DNA of 17,717 bases from Alistipes sp. UBA943 (GCA_002293345.1 DBDB01000087.1:5968-23684); one strand, 5' to 3'. Positions 8,350-16,403 are shown, numbered from the stretch's first letter. Notes: a model not told the origin generated them from the letters alone. Made by a program: numbers and translations.

Positions 8350-9374
8350 TTGTCAGAAGTAAAGCACCACTACGTTTAGGATTGGCAGGGGGAGGAAGCG
8401 ATGTCTCCCCGTATAGCGACCTTTATGGCGGTTTGATCCTTAACGCCACCATCAATCTCTGTGCCTATTGCACGATCGAAGAGGGATTGCACAGTGGGAT
8501 TGAAATAGCAGCTGCAGATCTGCAACAGGCACAATGCTATGATGCAGTACCCCAGTTGCCCCTTGATGGGACTTTGGATCTACACAAGGGGGTGTATAAC
8601 CGGATTATGCGGGATTTCAAGCCCGGTGCGTTGTCGTTTCGACTGACTACATATTCCGATGCTGTGCCGGGGAGCGGTCTGGGGTCTTCGTCCACCATGG
8701 TGGTGGCTATTCTCAAAGCATTTACCGAGTGGTTGAATCTGCCCATGGGAGATTACGAAATCGCACAACTCGCCTACGACATCGAACGAAATGATTTGGG
8801 ATTGAGCGGAGGTAAACAAGATCAATATGCGGCTGCATTCGGGGGATTCAATTTTATGGAATTTCTCTGTGATGGGCATGTGATCGTCAATCCGCTGCGT
8901 GTCAAACGATGGATAATCGACGAATTGGAATCGTACATTGTTCTCTATTATACGGGGGCTTCCAGGTCTTCGGCCGCCATTATTGATGAACAGAAAAATA
9001 ACACCGCAAGCGGAAATCAAAAAGCCATTGAGGCGATGCACAAGATCCGTCAGAGCGCGTTGGATATGAAGACGGCATTGCTGTTGGGTGATATCGGACG
9101 CTTCGTCTCTATTTTGGGAAGCGGTTGGGAGGAGAAGAAAAAAATGGCTTCGCAGATTACGAATCCGCATATCGACGAGGTTTTTCGGGTGGCGATAGAT
9201 GCCGGAGCCATAACAGGAAAAGTGTCGGGTGCCGGAGGAGGAGGATTTGTTATTTTTGCGGTCGAACCAACCAAAAGATTGGATTTGGTCAGGGCGCTGA
9301 ATCGACTGACCGGACGGGTTGTTGATTTTCAATTCAGCGAAGGTGGTACTCAGGGGTGGAAAATATACAAATAA
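8346..9374 (+). CDS. hddA: D-glycero-alpha-D-manno-heptose 7-phosphate kinase
   Basis: This GHMP-superfamily kinase of 342 residues phosphorylates D-glycero-D-manno-heptose 7-phosphate at C1 to give the alpha-1,7-bisphosphate, the second step toward GDP-heptose. Seen directly: an N terminus of the HddA type (MIVRSKAPLRLGLAGGGSDV), the GHMP ATP-binding motif PGSGLGSSST at about 108-117, LSGGKQDQYAAAFGG near the middle, and the C-terminal glycine motif GKVSGAGGGGFVIF. The start is ATG at 8346, inside an ATGA overlap with the GT4 stop. The frame runs upstream to 8322 but that extension (GGNIQHH) does not belong to the family. Fucokinase and other GHMP kinases are alternatives, but the next three genes complete the heptose pathway, which makes this assignment firm. 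Confidence 0.94.
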   Translation: MIVRSKAPLRLGLAGGGSDVSPYSDLYGGLILNATINLCAYCTIEEGLHSGIEIAAADLQQAQCYDAVPQLPLDGTLDLHKGVYNRIMRDFKPGALSFRLTTYSDAVPGSGLGSSSTMVVAILKAFTEWLNLPMGDYEIAQLAYDIERNDLGLSGGKQDQYAAAFGGFNFMEFLCDGHVIVNPLRVKRWIIDELESYIVLYYTGASRSSAAIIDEQKNNTASGNQKAIEAMHKIRQSALDMKTALLLGDIGRFVSILGSGWEEKKKMASQITNPHIDEVFRVAIDAGAITGKVSGAGGGGFVIFAVEPTKRLDLVRALNRLTGRVVDFQFSEGGTQGWKIYK

Positions 9375-9376
9375 CG

Positions 9377-9961
9377 ATGAACAACATAATATCGCGACAA
9401 ATCGAAGACTCTATTGCGGTCAAACAGGCAATCTTGGCAAATCCCCAATTTATTAAGGATATTCGGCGGGCTGCCGAAATGATTGTACGTGCTTATCGTG
9501 CGGGGCATAAAACACTCTTGGCTGGAAATGGAGGGAGTGCCGCTGATGCCCAGCATATTGCAGGAGAATTTGTAAGTCGATTTTATTTCGATCGACCCGG
9601 ACTCCCCTCGATCGCCCTGACAACGGATACCTCCATCCTTACGGCTATCGGGAATGATTATGGTTATGAGAATCTTTTTGCACGTCAGGTGCAGGCACAG
9701 GGCAGTGAGGGTGATGTGTTTATAGGAATCTCTACTTCGGGGAACTCGGCGAATATCCTTCGCGCTCTGCAAGAGTGTCGTAAACACAGGATCCATACGA
9801 TTGGTTTGACGGGGTCGGCGGATGGAAAGATGAGAGAGTTGTGCGATATAACGCTTGCGGTTCCTTCCTTGGAAACACCCCGTATTCAGGAGGTTCACAG
9901 TATGGTGGGACATGTCCTTTGCGGGATCGTTGAGGAAGAATTGTTCGGAGAGAAGAAATAG
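9377..9961 (+). CDS. gmhA: Phosphoheptose isomerase
   Basis: This 194-residue SIS-domain protein converts sedoheptulose 7-phosphate to D-glycero-D-manno-heptose 7-phosphate, the committed step of bacterial heptose synthesis. Its length matches the family (about 190-195). The signature LAGNGGSAADAQHIAGEF (about 48-65) supplies His60 and Glu64, and RIQEVHSMVGH (about 169-179) supplies Gln171 and His179. These four correspond to the known GmhA zinc and catalytic ligands (H/E/Q/H). The phosphate-binding serines are in ISTSGNSANI (about 118-127). The ATG at 9377 is two bases after the hddA stop. An upstream in-frame extension to 9356 lies within hddA and is not needed. The active enzyme is a tetramer in characterised relatives. 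Confidence 0.95.
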   Translation: MNNIISRQIEDSIAVKQAILANPQFIKDIRRAAEMIVRAYRAGHKTLLAGNGGSAADAQHIAGEFVSRFYFDRPGLPSIALTTDTSILTAIGNDYGYENLFARQVQAQGSEGDVFIGISTSGNSANILRALQECRKHRIHTIGLTGSADGKMRELCDITLAVPSLETPRIQEVHSMVGHVLCGIVEEELFGEKK

Positions 9962-9962
9962 C

Positions 9963-10676
9963 ATGGAGGCGATCATTTTAGCGGGTGGATTGGGAACAAG
10001 GCTTCGAGGTGTCGTGAGCGATGTGCCCAAATGTATGGCCCCCGTTTGCGGGCGTCCGTTTTTATCTTACCTGCTGGAGTATCTGGAAAAATATGGGGTT
10101 GATCGAGTGATACTCGCCTTGGGTTATATGCATGAAATCGTTGAGCAGTGGGTCGAGCATTCGGGTCTGAATCTCGAATTCGTTTACTCGATGGAAACAG
10201 AACCTTTGGGGACCGGTGGGGCTATTTGCAAGGCACTTGAATATGCAAAAGGAGATGAGGTGCTGATTCTCAATGGCGATACCTTTTTCGATGTTGACAT
10301 AGATGCTTTTTTCAGGCTGCACAGACTGCATGGCGCCATATTGAGCATGGCACTCAAGCCGATGCGAAATTTCGAACGATACGGAACGGTTGAGATAAAT
10401 GAGTCGGGAGGTGTTGAAGCATTTCGTGAGAAGAAATTCTGTGAGAGGGGTGTGATTAACGGAGGAGTATATGTGATACAAAAAGACAATAGTATCTTCG
10501 ATGGATTGCCGGCGCGCTTCTCTTTTGAAAAGGAAATTTTGGAAAAACTTGCAGGGAACGGTCGACTGTTCGGGTTTGTTAATGAGGGGTATTTTATTGA
10601 TATTGGCATACCCGAGGATTACGCCAGAGCGGGACGTGATTTTGAACAATTGTTTGACGATGGTGCTAATCGCTAA
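9963..10676 (+). CDS. hddC: D-glycero-alpha-D-manno-heptose 1-phosphate guanylyltransferase
   Basis: This 237-residue nucleotidyltransferase activates heptose 1-phosphate with GTP to form GDP-D-glycero-alpha-D-manno-heptose. The pyrophosphorylase signature GGLGTRLR is at residues 8-15, the sugar-phosphate lysine region VPKCMAPVCGRPFL at 21-34, the GTGGAI loop at about 83-88, and the metal-binding LNGDTFFDVD at about 103-112. The size and the C-terminal end (YFIDIGIPEDYARAGRDF) match HddC-like proteins rather than the longer mannose-1-phosphate guanylyltransferases. The ATG at 9963 is one base after the gmhA stop. The open frame upstream to 9855 is inside gmhA. The last 17 bases overlap the gmhB start. 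A related nucleotidyltransferase for another sugar is possible in isolation, but the neighbours support HddC. Confidence 0.93.
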   Translation: MEAIILAGGLGTRLRGVVSDVPKCMAPVCGRPFLSYLLEYLEKYGVDRVILALGYMHEIVEQWVEHSGLNLEFVYSMETEPLGTGGAICKALEYAKGDEVLILNGDTFFDVDIDAFFRLHRLHGAILSMALKPMRNFERYGTVEINESGGVEAFREKKFCERGVINGGVYVIQKDNSIFDGLPARFSFEKEILEKLAGNGRLFGFVNEGYFIDIGIPEDYARAGRDFEQLFDDGANR

Positions 10677-11172
10677 CAGGGCTTACGATACACTTTTTTT
10701 AGATCGAGACGGGGTGATCAATCGGATGCGTTCCGGGGATTATGTGAAGTGTTGGGCGGAATTTGAGTTTCTGCCGGGGGTGTTGCAGGCATTGGCAAGA
10801 TGCAATACCTTGTTTGAGCGGATTTATATTGTGACAAACCAGCGTGGCGTGGGGCGTGGGGTGATGACGCGTGAGGATTTGAATGACATTCACGATCGGA
10901 TGTTGCGGTCGATTGTCAACCACGGAGGGCGCATCGATAAGATATATAGTTGTACAGCCACTTCTGCGGATGACCCTTGCCGCAAACCCAATACAGGCAT
11001 GGCACAGCAGGCGCGTATGGATTTTCCACAAATAGATTTTTCGAAAGCCTTGATGGTTGGAGACAGCCAGTCCGATGAGTTGTTCGCTCAACGGGTGGGT
11101 ATGGACTGCGTTTTGATCGGCAGAGATTACTCCTCTTTGGAGGCACTGGTCAATGATTCGCGTATCATCTGA
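10660..11172 (+). CDS. gmhB: D-glycero-D-manno-heptose 1,7-bisphosphate 7-phosphatase
   Basis: This 170-residue HAD-family phosphatase removes the C7 phosphate of the heptose bisphosphate made by HddA. HAD motifs are complete: FLDRDGVIN (13-21, nucleophile Asp15 and acid/base Asp17), IVTNQRGVGRG (57-67), the KPNTGM lysine motif (109-114) and MVGDSQSDE (132-140). GmhB enzymes normally carry a zinc loop of the type CxH...CxC just before RKP. Here the loop reads CTATSADDPCRKP, with Cys98 and Cys107 only. The ATG at 10660 overlaps hddC by 17 bases. The frame is open back to 10501, but the upstream part is hddC read in another frame. The 3' end overlaps the convergent asmA gene by 46 bases. It closes the operon; I see no hairpin terminator after it. 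Confidence 0.92.
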   Translation: MVLIANRAYDTLFLDRDGVINRMRSGDYVKCWAEFEFLPGVLQALARCNTLFERIYIVTNQRGVGRGVMTREDLNDIHDRMLRSIVNHGGRIDKIYSCTATSADDPCRKPNTGMAQQARMDFPQIDFSKALMVGDSQSDELFAQRVGMDCVLIGRDYSSLEALVNDSRII

Positions 11173-14100
11173 CGCAACTCGAGTTCCTGGTTTTCGACGA
11201 CGTTGTGCCTGTGTGGACGGTAAAAATCGGGATACTTGCTTTTGGCGAGTTTAAATTTCATCTTCCCTTTTTTGCTCGATATGTCGACAGCCATACGGAA
11301 CGGGATCGGGCTCTGGACGAGCGACACGTTGTAATCGAAATCCATGTCGATGCCGTGGCGTCCGGAGATGACGGCCTTATAGCGATCCATAACGAACAGG
11401 AATGGGTAGACATCCACTTTGTCGCGCAGGATGGTAAATTCCGCAGACAGGCTATCGACACGCAACATGCCTTCCTCTTTATATTTGAGCAGGAACGCCA
11501 CCTGGTCGAACACCTCTTTGTCTTTGAGGGTGAGGTCCGTGGCGGCGACGGAACCGGCACCACGCAGCGTGGAGAGTTTGAACCGGTAGTTGGAGTTCAT
11601 GTACCCGCCTGCCGAGAGGTGGAACTCTCCGCGGCCGTTGAACGAGCGCAGCATAGGCATGAGTTCATCGAGATCGGGGATGAAGCCCAGCAGTTCCTGG
11701 ATCTCGATGTTGTTGAGGTGCAGCGATACACCGGCAAACAAGTGGTCGCGACGCGGCGTTTCGTATATGAACATGATCTGTCCGTCCGTGGCGGGGGACG
11801 AGAACGATATTTCGGGACTCACGTAGAGTTTCCCGTCCGCCACACGCAGATCGCCATGGATATTCGAGAAGACGTTAGGTTCGGGTTTGCCGCTGTACCA
11901 CAGGGCGCGTCCGATATTGGCATGCAGGGTGATATCGACACCTTTAGGTACCATATAGGGTTCCGTGAGGGTTTCCGGTTCAATCGGTTTTTCGCCGAAC
12001 ACCTCCGACGTGCCCTCACCATTATCATCACGCCCACTCTCACCCGGGGCCGGTGCCGGAGCTGCGCCGTCAGGCGGTGCGGAGGCTGCGGCCCGGTTAT
12101 CGACAGTAGCTTCCTCGGATCCGATACCGCTCGTGAGGGCCAAGAGTTGTGTGACGTTGGTGATGGGCGAGTTGAAGTTGAACTCGGCACGCAGGGGCGC
12201 CCGGCCCTGAATATAGGGACGTATGTCGTCCACGGTACCATCGAGCGAGAAGTCCGACTCGTTGAGCAGCACGCGTGCCTTTTGGATATTGAAACGTCGC
12301 GGAGTGAACTCCATGGCCAAGGTGGGTACCTCCACAGGATAGTTCAGCGACGGCGTATTGACGGTGGTATTTTGCACGGATATATTTCCGCGCGGCGAGA
12401 GTTGCGACCACAGGTCTGCACGTGACTCGTCGTACGTGATGCCGGCATTGATGTCCGTGCGTCCCACCGTGGCGGAAAGATCGTCCATGCGTGTCGCGAT
12501 CGCATTGCTGCCGTACACCAGATGGAGGCGTTGCGTGGCGGCGTTACGGCGTCCGGGCTCGAGCGTCACGATACCCGAAGGTGATGTCACGTCGACCGTC
12601 ATGCCACCCATCGCGGCCGAGAAATCGGCGAACGAGAAGTTCGCCGTCACCGCAGGCACGGCTTGGGTGTCGCGAATGTCGGAAGTCTCCACCGTGAGAT
12701 TCATATTGGTGATGCCTGCGGTGGTGGACGCCCCTGCGGAGGCGTCCAATTTCTCGGCCGCGAGGGAGAGGGACGCAAACTTAGTGTGCTGAGATGTGGA
12801 TTTGCGATTGGGCAAGGCGAAGTTCAGCGTGGCACGCGGCATGGCGACATGGATCGTGTCGTACGCGGCGCTGAGGTTGGTAACGTGAAGGTTTCCCGAC
12901 ACCTGCATGCGGTCGAGCGCCATCGTCGTGAGGTGCGACATCCGTGCCCGTGCCGAGAGCGATCCCGCGACATGTCCTTTCGCGACGAGATCCATATCAC
13001 GTGGTATGAAGGGCCGCGCGTCGGCCAGGTTGGCCGACACGTTGGCTGACACGGCAGCCAACGGATCGACAAGTAAATTGTCGACGCGGCCCGTGACACG
13101 GAGGGATGAGTTGGGAGTTTTAGCCTCTAAACGGTTGATCGTCGCGTACGATATACTGTCCGTTTTGAGATCCGTGTGCAGGCCAATGTCCGCATGCACG
13201 TCGTGGAGCGGGTAGGGCAGCAGGGCAGGGTAGGTGACACTGCCCTGCTCGAACAACAAATTGAGGTCGACGACCGGCATCCCCGTGTCGCTGTACACAC
13301 CCGTCACGGTACCATTGGAGGAGAGCATTCCGTCGACCGAAATACCTTTCGTATAGTGTCGCAATGAGGGCGGAACGAGATCCAGCACCGACGCCACGGG
13401 CCACGACGCGAATTTATACCACAGGTTGGTTTCGATGCCGGTGAGGAGGTTCATCCGCACATCACCGCCCACGTTCAGTTCCAGATCGTTGATATGGACG
13501 GTACCGGTGGTGAGCGTCGCCGCCATGTTTTTGAGGTCTATGGCCGCGGCGATATCCATCGACACGGTAGCATCGGTGAGGTATGCTTCGTCATCGAAAG
13601 CGAACGATACCTGTACAGGTTCCACCCTCAGGTCGGCCGTCATGGCGTCATCCCCGTACCGCGCCTTCACTCTTGCGGACAGCCTCGCCAGGGAGGCATC
13701 CATTCGTGTGGATTCATCCACGTAACGCACGTCGATATTTTTGAGTTTCAGGTCGTCCAGGTCGATCACTTCGATCGTCATACCACCCTCCTCGTCGGGA
13801 GTTTCATCGGGTGAGGGTTTGACAATGTCATAATTCATACGCCCGAGGCTGTCCGTGTAGAGACACACCGAACCGTCCTGCAACACAAGGTCGCTCAGCA
13901 TCAACTTGTCTTCTTTGAGGAAGGCACGAATGTCGATCGCGGCATTCACGCGGTCGCACTGCACGAGCGTGTCGGTGGGTGTACCAACGGGGACGGGGTT
14001 GATGGCGCTGAGTCCATCTATACGCACGCCGAAGCGCGGGAAGGAGCTAAAAAACGTCAGTTCGACACGTTCCACCCGAGCGTCACAGGTGACGAATCGC

Positions 14101-14234
14101 GGTAGTTGCTTATTGACGATGGGCGTCAGCCGTGCGGGAGTGAAGACGATCCACAGTGCCACACATATCGTGACGAGTAGCAGCCCGACGATCGACGCCA
14201 ATGTGATGCCGAATATTTTTAGCCCTTTTTTCAT
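11127..14234 (-). CDS. AsmA-family protein
   Basis: This 1035-residue protein belongs to the AsmA-like superfamily, whose members (AsmA, TamB, YhdP) are anchored in the inner membrane, reach through the periplasm and act in phospholipid supply to the outer membrane. An N-terminal membrane anchor is visible (about 8-31, ITLASIVGLLLVTICVALWIVF), followed by TPARLTPIVNKQL and RVERVELTFFSSFPRFGVRI, the usual AsmA start. The middle is a long run of beta-strand-like amphipathic repeats. A Pro/Ala/Gly-rich, then acidic, linker lies near residues 705-745. The AsmA C-terminal type region follows at about 850-1010, including MLRSFNGRGEFHLSAGG and RDKVDVYPFLFVMDRY. It starts one base after the upstream lipoprotein gene's stop, so the two are co-transcribed. 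The gene is more GC-rich than the glycan operon. Its cargo is not known. Confidence 0.88.
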   Translation of the reverse strand: MKKGLKIFGITLASIVGLLLVTICVALWIVFTPARLTPIVNKQLPRFVTCDARVERVELTFFSSFPRFGVRIDGLSAINPVPVGTPTDTLVQCDRVNAAIDIRAFLKEDKLMLSDLVLQDGSVCLYTDSLGRMNYDIVKPSPDETPDEEGGMTIEVIDLDDLKLKNIDVRYVDESTRMDASLARLSARVKARYGDDAMTADLRVEPVQVSFAFDDEAYLTDATVSMDIAAAIDLKNMAATLTTGTVHINDLELNVGGDVRMNLLTGIETNLWYKFASWPVASVLDLVPPSLRHYTKGISVDGMLSSNGTVTGVYSDTGMPVVDLNLLFEQGSVTYPALLPYPLHDVHADIGLHTDLKTDSISYATINRLEAKTPNSSLRVTGRVDNLLVDPLAAVSANVSANLADARPFIPRDMDLVAKGHVAGSLSARARMSHLTTMALDRMQVSGNLHVTNLSAAYDTIHVAMPRATLNFALPNRKSTSQHTKFASLSLAAEKLDASAGASTTAGITNMNLTVETSDIRDTQAVPAVTANFSFADFSAAMGGMTVDVTSPSGIVTLEPGRRNAATQRLHLVYGSNAIATRMDDLSATVGRTDINAGITYDESRADLWSQLSPRGNISVQNTTVNTPSLNYPVEVPTLAMEFTPRRFNIQKARVLLNESDFSLDGTVDDIRPYIQGRAPLRAEFNFNSPITNVTQLLALTSGIGSEEATVDNRAAASAPPDGAAPAPAPGESGRDDNGEGTSEVFGEKPIEPETLTEPYMVPKGVDITLHANIGRALWYSGKPEPNVFSNIHGDLRVADGKLYVSPEISFSSPATDGQIMFIYETPRRDHLFAGVSLHLNNIEIQELLGFIPDLDELMPMLRSFNGRGEFHLSAGGYMNSNYRFKLSTLRGAGSVAATDLTLKDKEVFDQVAFLLKYKEEGMLRVDSLSAEFTILRDKVDVYPFLFVMDRYKAVISGRHGIDMDFDYNVSLVQSPIPFRMAVDISSKKGKMKFKLAKSKYPDFYRPHRHNVVENQELELRQMIRESLTSASKEE

Positions 14235-14235
14235 G

Positions 14236-14640
14236 TTAGTTCACCTTCGTTGCCGTGATTACTGTGCCATCCACATCATCCTCCATTTCGAGGGTCGCGG
14301 CGGTTAGGTTGAGCACGGTGAAACGCTCGGGGATCATGTATTGACCCGTCACCAGATCCTGGTGGGTGTACGTGAGAGCCTTGCCCGTGAGCGACCATTT
14401 GAAATTCAGGGCCTCCTCCTCGGCAACGCCATCGGTGGTATCCCACTCGTAACCTGTGCCGTCCGACATGAATCGTTGGTAGATCTGATGGCTGCTTCCG
14501 GCGATCGTACGTGTCGATTTCCAACGTCCGTTTCCGGCACTGAGCAGCTCGGGATCGAACGACTTGCCACCTGTACCGAGATCGCACGAAGTGAGTGCCA
14601 ACGCTGTGAGCGCCACGAGGGCACAAAGAATCTTTTTCAT
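14236..14640 (-). CDS. Small lipoprotein of unknown function (lipocalin-like size)
   Basis: This predicted lipoprotein has 134 residues. A signal peptide with the lipobox LTSC (Cys19) follows MKKILCALVALTALA, so the mature protein starts at Cys19 and is about 116 residues. The mature part is rich in short polar strands (GRWKSTRTIAG, IYQRFMSDGTGYEWDTTDG, LNFKWSLTGKALTYTH) that resemble the lipocalin-like or DUF-type beta-sandwich lipoproteins common in Bacteroidales. I do not recognise a specific family. The ATG at 14640 is preferred. The frame continues two codons upstream to a TTG at 14646, which adds nothing to the signal peptide. It is the first gene of the minus-strand unit and asmA starts one base after its stop. 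A role with AsmA in the envelope is an inference from this pairing only. Confidence 0.8.
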   Translation of the reverse strand: MKKILCALVALTALALTSCDLGTGGKSFDPELLSAGNGRWKSTRTIAGSSHQIYQRFMSDGTGYEWDTTDGVAEEEALNFKWSLTGKALTYTHQDLVTGQYMIPERFTVLNLTAATLEMEDDVDGTVITATKVN

Positions 14641-14673
14641 AAACAATTGTTATAGAGAGTTTTAAATTTGGCC

Positions 14674-14681
14674 CAAAGATA
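14674..14681 (-). promoter_or_regulatory. Putative Bacteroidota -7 promoter box (TATCTTTG)
   Basis: On the minus strand this 8-base element matches the Bacteroidota -7 consensus TAnnTTTG exactly. It lies 33 bases before the ATG of the lipoprotein gene, a normal leader length. A convincing TTG-type -33 element at 19-21 bases upstream is not seen, although the stretch is AT-rich. It is the likely promoter of the lipoprotein-asmA unit. Confidence 0.5.
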
Positions 14682-14704
14682 TACATTTTAAAGAAAAAAT
14701 TGAC

Positions 14705-14712
14705 TACCTTCG
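14705..14712 (+). promoter_or_regulatory. Possible -7 box for the YidE/YbjL-type transporter gene (TACCTTCG)
   Basis: This plus-strand octamer resembles the TAnnTTTG consensus with one mismatch and lies 38 bases before the transporter ATG, within the 110-base divergent intergenic region. No properly spaced -33 element was found, so this is a weak call. Confidence 0.25.
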
Positions 14713-14750
14713 TCACTTCTTTTTTATGAATTTTCGTAAATTGCAACGCG

Positions 14751-16403
14751 ATGAGTTGGTTTAAAGAGTTATTTTTCGGTCAATCCACGGCACACTCGAT
14801 TTTGATGCTGTGCGTGGTGGTGGCGGTGGGGATCGTTCTGGGTAAGATCAAGATACGCGGAATCTCGTTGGGTGTGACATGGATCCTGTTCGCCGGTATC
14901 GCGTGCGCACATTTCGGCATGCAGGTCGATCGTGAGATCCTCCATATTTTTCAGGAGTTCGGACTGATCCTGTTCGTCTTTTCGATCGGACTTCAGGTGG
15001 GCCCGGGATTCTTCTCGTCGTTCAAGAAGGGCGGCATCACGCTCAATATGTTGGCCGTGGGAATCGTGCTGTTGGGCGTCGTGACGACCTATGTGCTGCA
15101 TCTGGTCACGGGTATTCCGATCCCGACGATGGTGGGCATCATGTCCGGCGCGGTGACGAATACGCCGGGTTTGGGCGCCGCGCAACAGGCCAATATGGAC
15201 GTCACGGGAGTTGCCGACCCGACTATCGCCACAGGTTACGCGGTGGCCTATCCGTTGGCCGTGGTGGGGATCATCCTGACGATCGTGGTGTTGCGATACG
15301 TGTTTCGTGTCGACATGAAGGCCGAAGAGGCACGCGCGCAGGCCTCCGACGCTTCGCAGGAGTCATCGGCACGCCAGCTCTCCCTGCGTGTGACGAACCC
15401 CGCCCTGAACGGCAAGAAAGTGGGGGTGATTCACGACATGATCCACCGCAATTATGTCATTTCGCGTATCCGCACGTCCGACGGGTCGGTGCACATGGTG
15501 AACGCCGAAACGATACTGCACACGGGCGACGAGATTTTGGTGATTACGTCACAATCCGCCGTGCCGACGATCACGACCTTTATCGGTGAACAGGTGGATC
15601 TGGAGTGGACACAGATGACGACGCAATTCATCTCGCGGCGCATCCTGATCACGAAACCGGAACTGAACGGTAAGAGCTTGTCGCAGTTGCGGTTACGTAG
15701 TTTCGGGGTGAGCATCACGCGGGTGAACCGTTCGGGTATCGACCTGGTGGCGAATCCGGGGTTGCGGTTGCAGATCGGTGACAAGGTGACGGTCGTCGGT
15801 ACGGATCAGGCGATCGCCGAAGTGGAGAAGAAACTGGGTAACTCGCTCAAACGCCTCGACCATCCGAATCTCTTTCCGATATTTATCGGTATTGTGCTGG
15901 GTGTCATTCTGGGCAGTATACCGTTCGTTTTCCCCGGTATTCCACAACCCGTGAAGTTGGGATTGGCCGGAGGACCGCTCGTCGTGGCGATCCTGATCAG
16001 CAGATTCGGTCCGAAGTACAAACTCGTCACGTACACGACGATGAGTGCCAACCTGATGCTGCGTGAGGTGGGGATCGCACTGTTTTTGGCATGCGTGGGA
16101 CTGGGTGCAGGCGGCACTTTCGTGCAGACGATCGTCGAGGGCGGTTACAAATGGATCGGTTACGGGGCGTTGATCACGGTGATTCCGATTCTGGTGATGG
16201 GATTCGTGGGACGCAAGCTGTGTCGATTGAACTACTTCACGTTGAGCGGTCTGTTGGCGGGTTCGATGACCGATCCTCCGGCACTCGCCTATGCGAACGA
16301 TATGGCAGGTAACGATATTCCGGCCGTGGGCTATGCGACCGTTTATCCGCTGACGATGTTTATGCGTGTACTTTGCGCACAACTTTTAATTTTGGTTTTT
16401 TAG
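14751..16403 (+). CDS. YidE/YbjL-type transporter with two TrkA-C domains (AAE family)
   Basis: This 550-residue inner-membrane protein has the architecture of the aspartate-alanine exchanger family (AspT, YidE, YbjL). Two homologous membrane halves (about 15-185 and 373-550) flank two soluble RCK/TrkA-C domains (about 206-268, LSLRVTNPALNGKKVGVI to GDEILVIT, and about 292-352, RRILITKPELNGKSLSQL to GDKVTVVG). The internal duplication is visible in the signatures SGAVTNTPGLGAAQQAN (about 132-148) and AGSMTDPPALAYANDMA (about 503-519), each followed by GYAxxYPL. Length is normal for the family. The substrate is uncertain: only AspT-type members have a defined exchange of aspartate and alanine. 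The ATG at 14751 gives the short polar start typical of the family. The last codons lie inside the left arm of a palindrome. Confidence 0.9.
   Translation: MSWFKELFFGQSTAHSILMLCVVVAVGIVLGKIKIRGISLGVTWILFAGIACAHFGMQVDREILHIFQEFGLILFVFSIGLQVGPGFFSSFKKGGITLNMLAVGIVLLGVVTTYVLHLVTGIPIPTMVGIMSGAVTNTPGLGAAQQANMDVTGVADPTIATGYAVAYPLAVVGIILTIVVLRYVFRVDMKAEEARAQASDASQESSARQLSLRVTNPALNGKKVGVIHDMIHRNYVISRIRTSDGSVHMVNAETILHTGDEILVITSQSAVPTITTFIGEQVDLEWTQMTTQFISRRILITKPELNGKSLSQLRLRSFGVSITRVNRSGIDLVANPGLRLQIGDKVTVVGTDQAIAEVEKKLGNSLKRLDHPNLFPIFIGIVLGVILGSIPFVFPGIPQPVKLGLAGGPLVVAILISRFGPKYKLVTYTTMSANLMLREVGIALFLACVGLGAGGTFVQTIVEGGYKWIGYGALITVIPILVMGFVGRKLCRLNYFTLSGLLAGSMTDPPALAYANDMAGNDIPAVGYATVYPLTMFMRVLCAQLLILVF

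Noticed and set aside
10501..10659. Upstream extension of gmhB into hddC
   Set aside because: The 53 extra residues have no HAD similarity, and the first HAD motif is at its normal distance from the ATG at 10660.
11205..12425. A 406-codon open frame on the plus strand opposite asmA
   Set aside because: It lies wholly antisense to a well-supported AsmA gene, its product is low-complexity (many Arg, His, Glu and Val) and resembles no family. It is a by-product of GC-rich codon use.
15693..16382. A 229-codon minus-strand open frame opposite the transporter
   Set aside because: The product is a His/Arg/Gln-rich sequence typical of antisense reading of a membrane-protein gene.
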